64,000 nt of DNA from Brachynemurus nebulosus (taxonomy: Eukaryota; Arthropoda; Insecta; Neuroptera; Myrmeleontidae), in the NCBI GenBank assembly GCA_035578155.1, contig JAPWDM010000007.1, positions 32,090,413 to 32,154,412 of the forward strand, in the 5' to 3' direction. Below the pieces are notes generated by a model, which worked only from the letters and a program-made list of their open reading frames with translations, had not been told where the DNA came from and searched no databases. Below, piece after piece: positions 12,759 through 24,723 of this stretch. Position numbers and translations under genes: made by a program. Numbering within the stretch: the first letter of the stretch is position 1; each line of letters starts with the position of its first letter.

Positions 12759-15685
12759 CTATTTTAAAACAGACTTTTGAAATATGAATATTTTATGAGT
12801 TGATGCAATATCATATTAGATATGTAATGTATATTGCATAAACGACGATGCAAAGTGTCGTTCAAATATCATAAAAAATTTTAAAAAATGCTTGTCAAAA
12901 CAACAAGAAAAAGACAAACTTAATAGATAATTTGATAAAATTTGATACTAGTTCTATTTGTTCGTTCATTTTTTATATTTTTAGATCAATTGTTCTTAAT
13001 TTTTGGGTTATTAAAATGATATAAGTGTCTTCCAATCAATTTAACTTTGTGTTTCCTAATGTTTATTGTGTAAATCTTCGTGATAAACATTAAAACTGAC
13101 TTTTTGCTGTAAATTTATAGTTTTGGAAAATAAATTACTATAGAAAGATCTTCGATAATATTGAATTTATACTGCCTATTTTAAAACAGACTGTTGAAAT
13201 AAGAATATTTTATGAGTTGATGCAATATTATACTAGATATGTAATGTATATTGCATAAAAGACGACGCAAAGTGTCGTTGGAATAATTTAAAAAATTTTA
13301 GAAAATTCTTGTCAAAATAACAGGGAATAAGCAAACTTAATAAATAATTTGATAAAATTTGATACTAGTACTATTTGTTCTTTCTTTCTTTATGTTTTTA
13401 GATCAACCGTTCTTAATTTTTTGGTTATTTAAAATGATATAAGTGACTTACAATCAATTCATCTTTGTGTTTCCTAATGTTTATTGTGCAAATCTTCGTA
13501 ATAAACATTAAAACTGTCTTTTTGTGTAAATTTATAGTTTTGGAAAATAAATTACTATAGAAAGATCTTGGATACTATTGAATTTATACTGCATATTTTA
13601 AAACAGACTAATGAAGTAAGAATATTTTATGAGTTGATGCAATATCTTTTTAGATATGTAAAGTTAATTGCATAAAAGACGATGAAAATAGTAGTTCGAA
13701 TATCTAAAAATATTTTAGAATATGTTTGTCAAAATAACAAGGAAAAGGGAGACTTAATAGATAATTTGATAAATTTGATACTCGTCGCATTCGTTTTTTC
13801 TTTCTTTATATTTTTAGATCAATTGTTCTTAATTTTTGGGTTATTTAAAATGATATATGTGTTTTCCAATCAATTAAACTTTGTGTTTGCTAATGTTTAT
13901 TGTGTAAATCTTCGTAATAAACATTAATACTGACTTTTTGCTGTAAATTTATAGTTTTGGAAAATAAATTACTATAGAAAGATCTTGGATAATATTGAAT
14001 TTATACTGCCTAATTTAAAACAAACTGTTGAAGTAAGAATATTTTATGAGTTGATGCAATATCATATTAGATATGTAATGTATATTGCATAAAAGACGAT
14101 GCAAAGTGTTCTATTAATAATTAAAAAAATTTTAGAAAATACTTGTCAAAATAACAGGGAAAAAGCAAACTTAATAGATAATTTGATAAAATTTGATACT
14201 CGTTCGATTCGTTTTTTCTTTCTTTATTTTTATAGATCAATTGTCCTTAATTTTTGGGTTATTTAAAACAATATAAGTGTCTTCCAATCAATTTATCTTT
14301 GTGTTTCCTAATGTTTATTGTGTATATCTTCGGAATAGACATTAAAACTGACTTTTTGCTGTAAACTCATAGTTTCGGAAAATAAATTACTATAGAAAGA
14401 TCTTGGATAATATTGAATTTATACTGCCTATTTTAAAACAGACTGGTGAAATAAGAATATCTTATGAGTTGATGCAATATCATATGAGATATATAATGTT
14501 TATTGCATAAAAGACGATGCAAATTGTCGTTCGAATATCTTAAAAGATTTTAGAAAATGTTTGTCAAAATAACAAGGAGAAAGCAAACTTAATAGATAAT
14601 TTGATAAAATCTGATACTAGTTCTGTTAGTTTTTTCTTTCCTTATTTTTATAGGTCATTTGTCCTTAATTTTTGGGTTATTTAAAACGATATATGTGTTT
14701 TCCAATAAATTTAACTTTGTGTTTGCTAATGTTTATTGTGTAAATCTTCGTAATACACAATAAAACTGACTTTTTGCTGTAAATTTATAGTTTTGGAAAA
14801 TAAATTACTATAGAAAGATCTTGGATAATATTGAATTTATACTGCCTATTTTAAAACAAACTGTTCAAGTAAGAATATTTTATGAGTTGATGCAATATCA
14901 TATTAGATGTGTAATGTTTATTGCATAAAAGACGATGCAAAAGGTCCTTGGAATAATTAAAAAAATTTTAGAAAATGCTTGTCAAAATAACAGGGAAAAA
15001 GCAAACTCAATAGACAATTTGATAAAATTTGATACTAGTTCTATTTGTCCGTTCTTGCTTTATATTTTTAGATCAATTGTTCTTAATTTTTGGGTTATTT
15101 AAAATGACATAAGTGACTTACAATCAATTCAACTTTGTGTTTCTTAATGTTTATTGTGTAAATCTTCGTAATAAACATTAAAACTGACTTTTTGTGTAAA
15201 TTTATAGTTTTGGAAAATAAATTACTATAGAGTGATCTTGGATAATATTGAGTTTATACTGCATATTTTAAAACAGACTTTTGAAGTAAGAATATCTTAT
15301 GAGTTGATGCAATATCATCTTAGATATGTAATGTTTATTGCATAAAGGACGATGCAAATAGTCGTCCGAATATCTTAAAAAAATTTAAAAAATGTTTGTC
15401 AAAATAACAAGGAAAAAGCAAACTTAATAGATAATTTGATAAAATCTGATACTAGTTCTATTTGTTTTTTCTTTCTTTATTTTTATAGATCAATTGTCCT
15501 TAATTTTTGGGTTATTTAAAACGATATAAGTGTCTTACTATCAATTTATCTTTGTGTCTCCTAATGTTTATTGGGTATATCTTCGTAATAAACATTAAGA
15601 CTGACTTTTTGCTGTAAATTTATAGTTTTGGAAAATAAATTACTATAGAAATATCTTGGATAAAATTGAATTTATACTGCCTATT

Positions 15686-15974
15686 TGTAGCGAGTGAACA
15701 TCAACTGTGGTTTTTATGCAACCAATACTACACAACCGTATTATTTTTTGTAAAACTTTTTTGGAAGTGGGAATTAGCGACATCTGGTTGGAACGACAAC
15801 AATGGTTGGGACTAAAGGCGTCGTTGTGTGTGAGTCTCAACTATTAACGACTGTTATTACAAGCAACGTCGTATAGATGTCGTTAAACCTCACTTATAGC
15901 AAATTTATACAAAAGATAATACGCATGTGTAGTGTTGGTTGCATAAAAACCACAGTTGATATTTACTCCCTACA
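15686..15974. mobile_element. Inverted-repeat element A, copy 3 (289 bp)
   Basis: The second-unit counterpart of the element at 12470, exactly 3216 bp away and nearly identical. It was copied by satellite block duplication, not by a separate transposition. Confidence 0.88.
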
Positions 15975-17317
15975 CTATTTTAAAACAGACTGTTGAAATA
16001 TGAATATTTTATGAGTTGATGCAATATCATATTAGATATGTAATGTATATTGCATAAACGACGATGCAAAGTGTCGTTCAAATATCTTAAAAAATTTTAA
16101 AAAATGCTTGTCAAAACAACAAGAAAAAGACAAACTTAATAGATAATTTGATAAAATTTGATACTAGTTCTATTTGTTCGTTCATTTTTTATATTTTTAG
16201 ATCAATTGTTCTTAATTTTTGGGTTATTAAAATGATATAAGTGTCTTCCAATCAATTTAACTTTGTGTTTCTTAATGTTTATTGTGTAAATCTTCGTAAC
16301 ACACATTAAAACTGACTTTTTGCTGTAAATTTATAGTTTTGGAAAATAAATTACTATAGAAAGATCTTGGATAATATTGAATTTATACTGCCTATTTTAA
16401 AACAGACTGGTGAAATAAGAATATCTTATGAGTTGATGCAATATCATATTAGATATGTAATGTTTATTGCATAAAAGACGATGCAAATAGTCGTTCGAAT
16501 AGCTTAAAAGATTTTAGAAAATGTTTGTCAAAATAACAAGGAAAAAGCAAACTTAATAGATAATTTGATAAAATCTGATACTAGTTCTATTTGTTTTTTG
16601 TTTCTTTACATTTTTAGATCAATTGTCCTTAACTTTTGGTTTATTTAAAACGATAAATTTGATACTCGTCCTATTTGTTTTTTCTCTTTTTATATTTTTA
16701 GATCAATTTAATCTTAATTTTTGGGTTATTTAAAATGATATAATTGTCTTCCGATCAATTTAACTTTGTGTTTCCTAATGTTTATTGTGTAAATCTTCGT
16801 GATAAACATTACAACTGACTTTTTGCTGTAAATTTATAGTTTTGGAAAATAAATTACTATAGAAAGATCTTGGATAATATTGAATTTATACTGCCTATTT
16901 TAATACAAACTGTTGAAAAAAGATAATTTTATGAGTTGGTGCAATATTATATTAGGTATGCAATTTTTATTGCATAAAAGACGATGCAAAGTGTCCTTGG
17001 AATAATTAAAAAAATTTTAGAAAATGCTTGTCAAAATAACAGGGAAAGAGCAAACTTAATAGATAATTTCATAAAATTTGATACTTGTCCTATTTGTTTT
17101 TTCTTTCTTTATATTTTTAGATCAATTGTTCTTAATTTTTGGGTTATTTAAAATGATATAAGTGTCTTCCGATCAATTTAACTTTGTGTTTCGTAATGTT
17201 TATTGTGTATATCTTCGTGATAAACATTAAAACTGACTTTTTGTTGTAAATTTATAGTTTTGGAGAATAAATTACTTTAGAAAGAACTCGGATAATATTT
17301 AATTTATATTGCCTATT

Positions 17318-18384
17318 TGTAACGAGTAAGCATCAACTGTGGTTTTTACGCAACCAACACTACACATGCGTATTACCTTTTGTATAACTTTATTGGAAGT
17401 GGGAATTAACGACATCTGTACGACGTTGCTTTTAATAACGGTCGTTATTAGTTGAGACTCACACACAACGACGATAATGGTTGGAACTAAAGGCGTCGTT
17501 GTGTGTGAGTCTCAACTATTAACGACTGTCATTACAACTGCCATATAGTTGACAGTCGAAAAATTTCTTTTAAATTGAAAATACTTTTATTCGATTGGGA
17601 ATCATTTGGGAAAATTAATCACACCATTTGGGAATTCATAATTAATTAATTATGCCGATTTTTCTGTTTACGATTTTACATGTACAATATATTTAATGAC
17701 TGACGCCACTGACTAATATGGCGGCAAAATTCAAACACTTTTGTATGTTAAAATTATGAATTATTTTTCGAATTGTACTCCATTAGTATGTTGTATATTA
17801 TAACATAACTTTTCAATTCATACTTTCCGTCAATAAAATTATGTAAAATGTAAATATACAACATACTAATGAACTACAGTTCGAAAAATAATTCATAATT
17901 TTAACATACAAAAGTGTTTTAATTTTGCCGCTATATTTGTCAGTGGCGTCAGTCATTAAATATATTGTACATGTAAAATCGTAAACAGAAAAATCGGCAT
18001 AATTAATTAATTATGAATTCCCAAATGGTGTGATTAATTTTAATGTTCTTCCCAAACTGTTTACTATCAAATAACGTAAAATTAAATATTTTTTATTTTC
18101 ATGTCTGCTAACTATACGCTAAAAAAAGACTAATTAATTACTCACTAACTATAATGTCCTAAATAAAAAAATTATACTCCTAAATTTTCCCAAATGATTC
18201 CCAATCGAATAAACGTATTTTCAATTTAAAAGAAATTTTTCGACTGCTAACTATATAGCAGTGTCATTACAAGCAACGTCATACAGATGTCGTTAATTCC
18301 CACTCCCCCCAAAGTTATACAAAAGGTAATACGCATGTGTAGTGTTGGTTGCATAAAAACCACAGTTGATGTTTACTCGCTACA
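17318..18384. mobile_element. Inverted-repeat element A, copy 4, split by another element
   Basis: The same element as at 12470, with full termini (tgtaacgagtaagcatcaac on the left, tactcgctaca on the right) and the same flanking ctatt satellite word. It is interrupted at 17538-18261 by a foldback element. Its own internal part differs from copies 1-3: at about 17405-17465 it contains an extra inverted stretch (acgttgcttttaataacgg, ttagttgagactcacacac) matching the complement of its other arm. This copy may therefore keep a more complete palindromic form. Confidence 0.85.
17538..18261. mobile_element. Foldback element nested in element A, 11-bp target duplication
   Basis: A 724-bp element whose ends are ctgccatatagtt (left) and aactatatagcag (right). 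The target sequence tgtcattacaa stands on both sides (17527-17537 and 18262-18272). Terminal inverted repeats extend about 75 bp through atttcttttaaattgaaaat. Most of the rest also folds back: about 17599-17810 matches the complement of about 17845-18043, including the words gactgacgccactgac and tatgccgatttttctgttta. About 137 bp (18044-18178) on the right have no partner. There is no transposase ORF. A 9-11-bp duplication suggests a Mutator-like family; this is inferred. Confidence 0.88.
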
Positions 18385-21300
18385 CTATTTTAAAAAAAAA
18401 TGTTGAAATAAGAATATCTTATGAGTTGATGCAATATCATATTAGATATGTAATGTTTATTGCATAAAACAATGCAAATGGTCGTTCGAATATCTTAAAA
18501 GATTTTAGATAATGTTTGTCAAAATAACAAGGAAACAGCAAACTTAATAGATAATTTGATAAAATCTGATACTAGTTCTACTTGGTTTTTCTTTCTTGAT
18601 ATTTTTGGATCAATTGTTCTTAATTTTTGGGTTATTTAAAACGATAAAAGTGTCTTACAATCAATTTAACTTTGTGTTTCCTAAAGTTTATTGTGTATAT
18701 CTTCGTAATAAACATTAAAACTGACTTTTTGCTGTAAATTTATAGTTTCGGAAAATAAATTACTATAGAAAGATCTTGGATAATATTGAATTTATACTGC
18801 CTATTTTAAAACAAAGTGTTGAAGTAAGAATATTTTATGAGTTGATGCAATATCATATTAGATATGCAATGTTTATTGCATAAAAGACGATGCAAAGTTT
18901 CCTTGGAATAATTTAAAAAATTTTAGAAAATACTTGACAAAATAACAGGGAAATGCAAACTTATTAGGTAATTTGATAAAATTTGATACTGGTTCTATTT
19001 GTTCTTTCTTTCGTTATATGTTTAGATCAATTGTTCTTAATTTTTGGCTTATTTAAAATGATATAAGTGACTTACATTCAATTCAACTTTGTGTCTCCTA
19101 ATGTTTGTTGTGTAAATCTTCGTGATAAACATTAAAATTGACTTTTTGCTGTAAGTTTATAGTTTTGGAAAATAAATTACTTTAGAAAAATCTTGGATAA
19201 TATTGAATTTATACTGCCTATTTTAAAACAGACTGGTGATATAAGAATATCTTATGAGTTGATGCAATATCATGTTAGATATGTAATGTATATTGCATAA
19301 AACACGTTCCAAACTCTCATTCATATATCTTAAAAAATTTTAGAAAAAGCTTGTTAAAATAACAGGGAAAAAGCAAACTTAATAGATAATTTGATAAAAT
19401 CTGATACTAGTTCTACTTGTTTTTTTTTTCTTGATATTTTTGGATCAATTGTTCTTAATTTTTGGGTTATTTAAAACGATAAAAGTGTCTTACAATCAAT
19501 TTAACTTTGTGTTTCCTAAAGTTTATTGTGTATATCTTCGTAATAAACATTAAAACTGTCTTTTTGCTGTAAATTTATAGTTTTGAAAAATTTTATTACT
19601 ATAGAAAGATCTTGGATAATATTGAATTTATACTGCCTATTTTAAAAGAGACTGGTGAAATAAGAATATCTTATGTGTTGATGCAATTACATATTAGATA
19701 TGTAATGTTTATTGCATAAAAGACGATGAAAATAGTCGTTCGAATATCTTAAAAGATTTTAGAAAATGTTTGTCAAAATAACAAGGAAAAAGCAAACTTA
19801 ATAGATAATTTGATAAAATCGGCTACTAGTTCTATTTGTTTTTTCTTTCTTTATATTTTTAGATCAATTGTTCTTAATTTTTGGTTTATTTAAATTGATA
19901 TGAGTGACATACAATTAATTCAACTTTGTGTTTCCTAATGTTTATTGCGTAAATCTTCGTGATAAACATTAAAACTGACTTTTTGCTGTAAATTTATAGT
20001 TTTGGAAAATAAATTACCATAGAAAGATCTTGGATAATATTGAATTTATACTGACTATTTTAAAACAAACTGTTGAAGTAAGAATATCTTATGAGTTGAT
20101 GCAATATCATATTAGATGTGTAATGTATATTGCATAAAAGACGATGCAAAGTGTCCTTGGAATAATTAAAAAAAATTTAGAAAATACTTGTCAAAAAAAC
20201 AAGGAAAAAGCAAACTTAACACATAATTTGATAAAATTTGATACTATTCTATTTGTTCGTTCTTTCTTTATATTTTTAGATCAGTTGTTCTTAATTTTTG
20301 GGTTTTTTAAAATGATATAAGTGTCTTACAATCAATTTAACTTTCTGTTTCCTAATGTTTTTTGTATATATCTTCGTACTAAACATTAAAACTGACCTTT
20401 TGCTGTAAATTTATAGTTTTGGAAAATAAATTACTATAGAAAGATCTTGGATAATATTGAATTTATACTGCCTATTTTAAAACAGACTGGTGAAATAAGA
20501 ATATCTTATGAGTTGATGCAATATCATATTAGATATGTAATGTTTATTGCATAAAAGACGATGCAAATGGTCGTTCGAATATCTTAAAAGATTTTAGAAA
20601 ATGTTTGTCAAAATAACAAGGAGAAAGCAAACTTAATAGATAATTTGATAAAATCTGATACTAGTTCTGTTCGTTTTTTCTTTCTTTATTTTTATAGGTC
20701 ATTTGTCCTTAATTTTTGGGTTATTTAAAACGATATATGTGTTTTCCAATCAATTTAACTTTGTGTTTGCTAATGTTTATTGTGTAAATCTTCGTAATAC
20801 ACATTAAAACTGACTTTTTGCTGTAAATTTATAGTTTTGGAAAATAAATTACTATAGAAAGATCTTGGATAATATTGAATTTATACTGCCTATTTTAAAA
20901 CAAACTGTTCAAGTAAGAATATTTTATGAGTTGATGCAATATCATATTAGATATGTAATGTATATTGCATAAAAGACGATGCAAAGTGTCCTTGGAATAA
21001 TTGAAAAAATTTTAGAAAATACTTGTCAAAATAACAAGGAAAAAGCAAACTTAACACATAATTTGATAACTAGTTCTATTTGTTCGTTCTTTCTTTATAT
21101 TTTTAGATCAATTGTTCTTAATTTTTGGGTTATTTAAAATGATATAAGTGTCTTCCAATCAATTTAACTTTGTGTTCCCTACTGTTTATTGTGTATATCT
21201 TCGTAATAAACATTAAAACTGACTTTTTACTGTAAATTTATAGTTTTGGAAAATAAATTACTATAGAAAGATCTTGGATAATATTGAATTTATACTGCCT

Positions 21301-22310
21301 ATTTTAAAACTGATGAAATAAGAATATCTTATGAGTTTATACTGCCTATTTTAAGACTGGTGAAATAAGAATATCTTATGAGTTGATGCAATATCATATT
21401 AGATATGTAATTGTTATTGCATAAAAGACGATGCAAATAGTCGTTCGAATATATTAAAAGATTTTAGAAAATGTTTGTCAAAATGAAAAGGAAAAAGCAA
21501 ACTTAATAGATAATTTGATAAAATCTGATACTAGTTCTATTTGTTTTTTCTTTCTTTATTTTTATAGATCAATTGTCCTTAATTTTTGGGTTATTTAAAA
21601 CGATATAAGTGTCTTACAATCAATTTAACTTTGTGTTTCCTAATGTTTATTTTTTAAATCTTCATAATAAACATCAAAACTAACTTTTTGCTGTAAATTT
21701 ATAGTTTTGGAAAATAAATTACTATCAAAAGATCTTGGATAATATTGAATTTATACTGCCTATTTTAAAACAGACTGTTGAAATAAGAATATTTTAAGAG
21801 TTGATGCAATATCATATTAGATATGTAATGTTTATTGCATAAAAGACGATGCAAAGTGTAGTTCGAATATCTAAAAAAATTTTAGAAAATGCTTGTCAAA
21901 ATAACAGGGAAAAGGCAAACTTAATAGATAATTTGATTAAATTTAATACTAGTTGTAGTTTATTTTGCTTTTTTTATATTTGTAGATAAATTATTGGGTT
22001 ATTAAAAATGATACAAAAGTCTTAGTTACTTAAACTTTGTGTTTGTTAATATTTATTTTACAAATCTTCGTAATAAACTAAAAAAACTGACTTTTTATTA
22101 TAATTTTAGCGTTTTAGCAAATAAATTACTCTTGAAAGATCTTGGATAATATTGAATTTATACTTAAAGTGGTCCTTCCAATACCTTAAAAATATTTTAC
22201 ACAATGCTTACCGAAATAATTTGGAAAAAGCAAACTTGATAAAAAATTTGATTAAATTTAATTCTAAATTCTATTTGTTTTTTGTTTTTTTATATTTTAT
22301 CGAAATTTTT

Positions 22311-24327
22311 ACGAATTAAAATTGATCTTAAATTATTTTAAAATTCGAACAATTACTCAAGATACCACCTAGCGGGTACATTGAATACATTTTAATAAAA
22401 ATGGCGTATTATAAGTGTTGTGTATAAGTGATTTGGTGGACTGAAACTTTTTTTTTAAATGCTCAGGTAAGACTAATTTAAAAATATTATTTTTCATAAA
22501 AAATAATTAATAAATATTTTTTCATGGTTTTATAATATTTTTTTGCAATATTATATCAGTTATAATACAAAATTGTCAATTGAAAATTTGCGAGTGCTAT
22601 GCTTTGATTAACTGAAAAAATACGTTTGATTTTTTTTAAATAAAATATCTATAAGAATGTTTTTTTAGCAGTATTTAGTTATAAAATAATTTTTTAAGCT
22701 TAAGTTTGCAATTTTTTTATTATTTTTAATTGAACATAAAAGTCTATACGTTATCTAAAATTATTGTGCTTTGATTACAAATCTGTGTACATGTCGTTTT
22801 TACAAAAATTTCTTCATTAGTAAGGAATTATTTCGTAGATTTCATTCGAAAAATAAAATTTCAACATAAATTTTATAAAATGTTGTCATATTTTGTTGTT
22901 TTTAAAGAGTTTTTGGTTGTTAAAAGTAATATAAAAATATGTTTATGCTTTGAAAAAAAATAATTACAGTTCTTTGAAAGTGTACAGTGATTACTGATGC
23001 CGCTGATAACGGTAGAGCATATCAAAGCACTGTTGTTTTAACCGACGCCTATAACTACAGTGTTTTGAAAGTGAATAGTGATTACTGATATATATACATG
23101 ATGGCGGTGGTAGCGGTCAGAGCATATCAAAACACTGTTGTTTTAATGGACGCTCTATTAATTCTCCAACGGTTATTTTTAAAGTTGACGTTGTTAAAAA
23201 TTAATAAAAAATTAAATCGAATTTTTTCGTTAAAAAAATGTCGTTAGTTAAAAAATTATTACAAATACATTATATTTTTTTGTTCTGTAATTTTATTATT
23301 AAAATTGAAAAAATAAGTATAGCTTTGAATATGATCTCAGTAGTTAGTACCCATAATTCTTTTCGCGTCCGTTCACCACCGTTCACTTCCATCCGTATCA
23401 TGGACGAACGCTATCAAAATCGAAGCAAGACAAAAATAATCTATCGAAATCAAAGAATAATTTTATGTTTTTAACAATCAAACACGAAAAAAGTTTAATA
23501 TCCAAGTAACGAAGCCCACTGGGAGATAAATTTTATCTTTTTAAATGATTTTTCTATTTTTAATTGAATTTACAAAATTTCATATTTCAATATACATACG
23601 AACCGTCTGCCATGATGGACGCGATATGAAATTTTATAAAATGATACTTTTCGCTTACGAAAACATCATAAAATAATACATTTTTGTTAAAAATAATTAA
23701 TTAATTGCATAATTTAGTATTTGTGATATGATTTTTTGTTTTTTTAAATTTTTTGTAAAAAAAATATTTTTCGTATTTTTGTAATGAAAATTTAGTCAGC
23801 CATTTTGCAATGCCTGTACAGTACCAAAGAACGAATCAATACAAGTGTACATTTACATCGATCTCTGTATAAATTTTATAAAAAAAGTAATAAAAATTTG
23901 TCTCTCCATAATAAAAAAGTGTGTAAAAATAAATTTTATGTATTGCTTTTCATTATTTTCCGTTTAAATTTTCTATTTAAAATATTTTTCTAAAGAAAAT
24001 TCACAAATATAAAATTTCAATTATATGATAGAGGTAAATTGGTCTGTCTGCCATATTGAATATTTCTAAATTGTTTTTTTAAATTAAAAATTTTTTAAGA
24101 AAATGCAAATTTTTTAATAAAATTTTATCTGAAATGACTTCTTTTATGAATAAACTTTGATAATTTCGTAAATTTTCTTAAAATTTCAGTAATTTTTTTT
24201 TTTACTTTTCCAACAAATTATTTTCTTATTACTTATCCATTTTCTATGTTACAAAAATTCTTTTACTTGTTCAGTATATCATGCAATGAAATTTTGATAT
24301 CGTTAAAAACTTAAATATTTTGTGCAG
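22311..24327. other. AT-rich spacer without recognisable gene
   Basis: No conserved coding region was found. A strong 5' splice-site-like sequence (ctcag followed by gtaaga) sits at 22459-22469 and could end a first exon of the small gene proposed at 24340. Two diverged direct repeats of about 100 bp, containing gtgattactgat and cactgttgttttaa, lie at about 22967-23050 and 23058-23160. The rest is low-complexity A/T DNA. Confidence 0.6.
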
Positions 24328-24339
24328 ATAATAAAACTG

Positions 24340-24723
24340 ATGAAACTTGAGAGTCCACGTCGTTCATATCTACACTTTTCATCCAGAAGGTTCTTCGCCA
24401 ACGTGACTTCATTCACACAACTAGAGTACCTGAAAGAAATTCACAAATTTCAAAAATTGGTAAGAATTATTTAATTTTTGTGTAAAATTTGTGTTGTGCC
24501 CCAGGTGGATCTGGAAAAATTTTCTCAAAAAAAAAATTTCTCTGTCATTAACAAAAGTCCCCAGGTCCCTAAACTATCAGAAATATTAATTATCTTTACG
24601 AAAACAAAATTTTTTATAAAATTTAGATTTTATAAACATATTTTCAACCAGAAAATCACCTGGTACAATGGCTAGTAACATTTTCTAAAAGGTTTCTTTT
24701 TTTTTCAGATACCACTAGTTTAA
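24340..24723 (+). CDS. Candidate small spliced gene, 44 codons, unknown function
   Basis: A putative exon runs from 24328 (after a ttttgtgcag acceptor) to 24459, where ttg is followed by the donor gtaagaatt. A second exon starts at 24709 after the pyrimidine-rich tttttttttcag. Joined, they read 40 codons from ATG 24340 plus IPLV and a stop at 24721-24723. The intron is 249 bp. The exon is clearly richer in G/C than its surroundings. The predicted peptide is basic at its start (MKLESPRRSYLHF) with no signal peptide or known domain. The donor at 22464 could provide a 5' exon. It may instead be a non-coding transcript, or chance. I do not recognise it. Confidence 0.3.

Larger units (their letters stand above)
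9770..16230. repeat. Two tandem copies of a 3216-bp higher-order repeat
   Basis: The block of about 9770-12985 repeats at about 12986-16230 with a constant 3216-bp shift. Shared markers are the 81-codon ORF (10465 and 13682), the inverted-repeat element (12470 and 15686) and the variant monomers around it. Similarity is high but includes scattered single-base differences such as gtgcaaatcttcgtg versus gtgtaaatcttcgtg. The first part overlaps the second copy of the 1670-bp repeat, so the duplications are layered. Confidence 0.9.
1..22310. repeat. Satellite DNA array, ~418-bp monomer
   Basis: A tandem array fills the first third of the window and continues off the left edge. The anchor word gatcttggataatattgaat recurs at 395, 813, 1231, 1649 and 2067, giving an exact 418-bp period. 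Later units vary through deletions such as the junction near 2350. About 50 monomers are present, diverged from each other but with some blocks nearly identical. The array decays after about 21960; a degraded last unit with the same anchor runs from 22138 to about 22310. Short ORFs in the array, including an 81-codon one repeated three times, are by-products of the repeat. Insertions inside the array are listed separately. A centromeric, pericentromeric or other heterochromatic location is inferred, not shown. Confidence 0.96.

Noticed and set aside
1..22310. CRISPR-like regular repeats
   Set aside because: The period is ~418 bp, with no short repeat/unique spacer pattern; the genome is eukaryotic.
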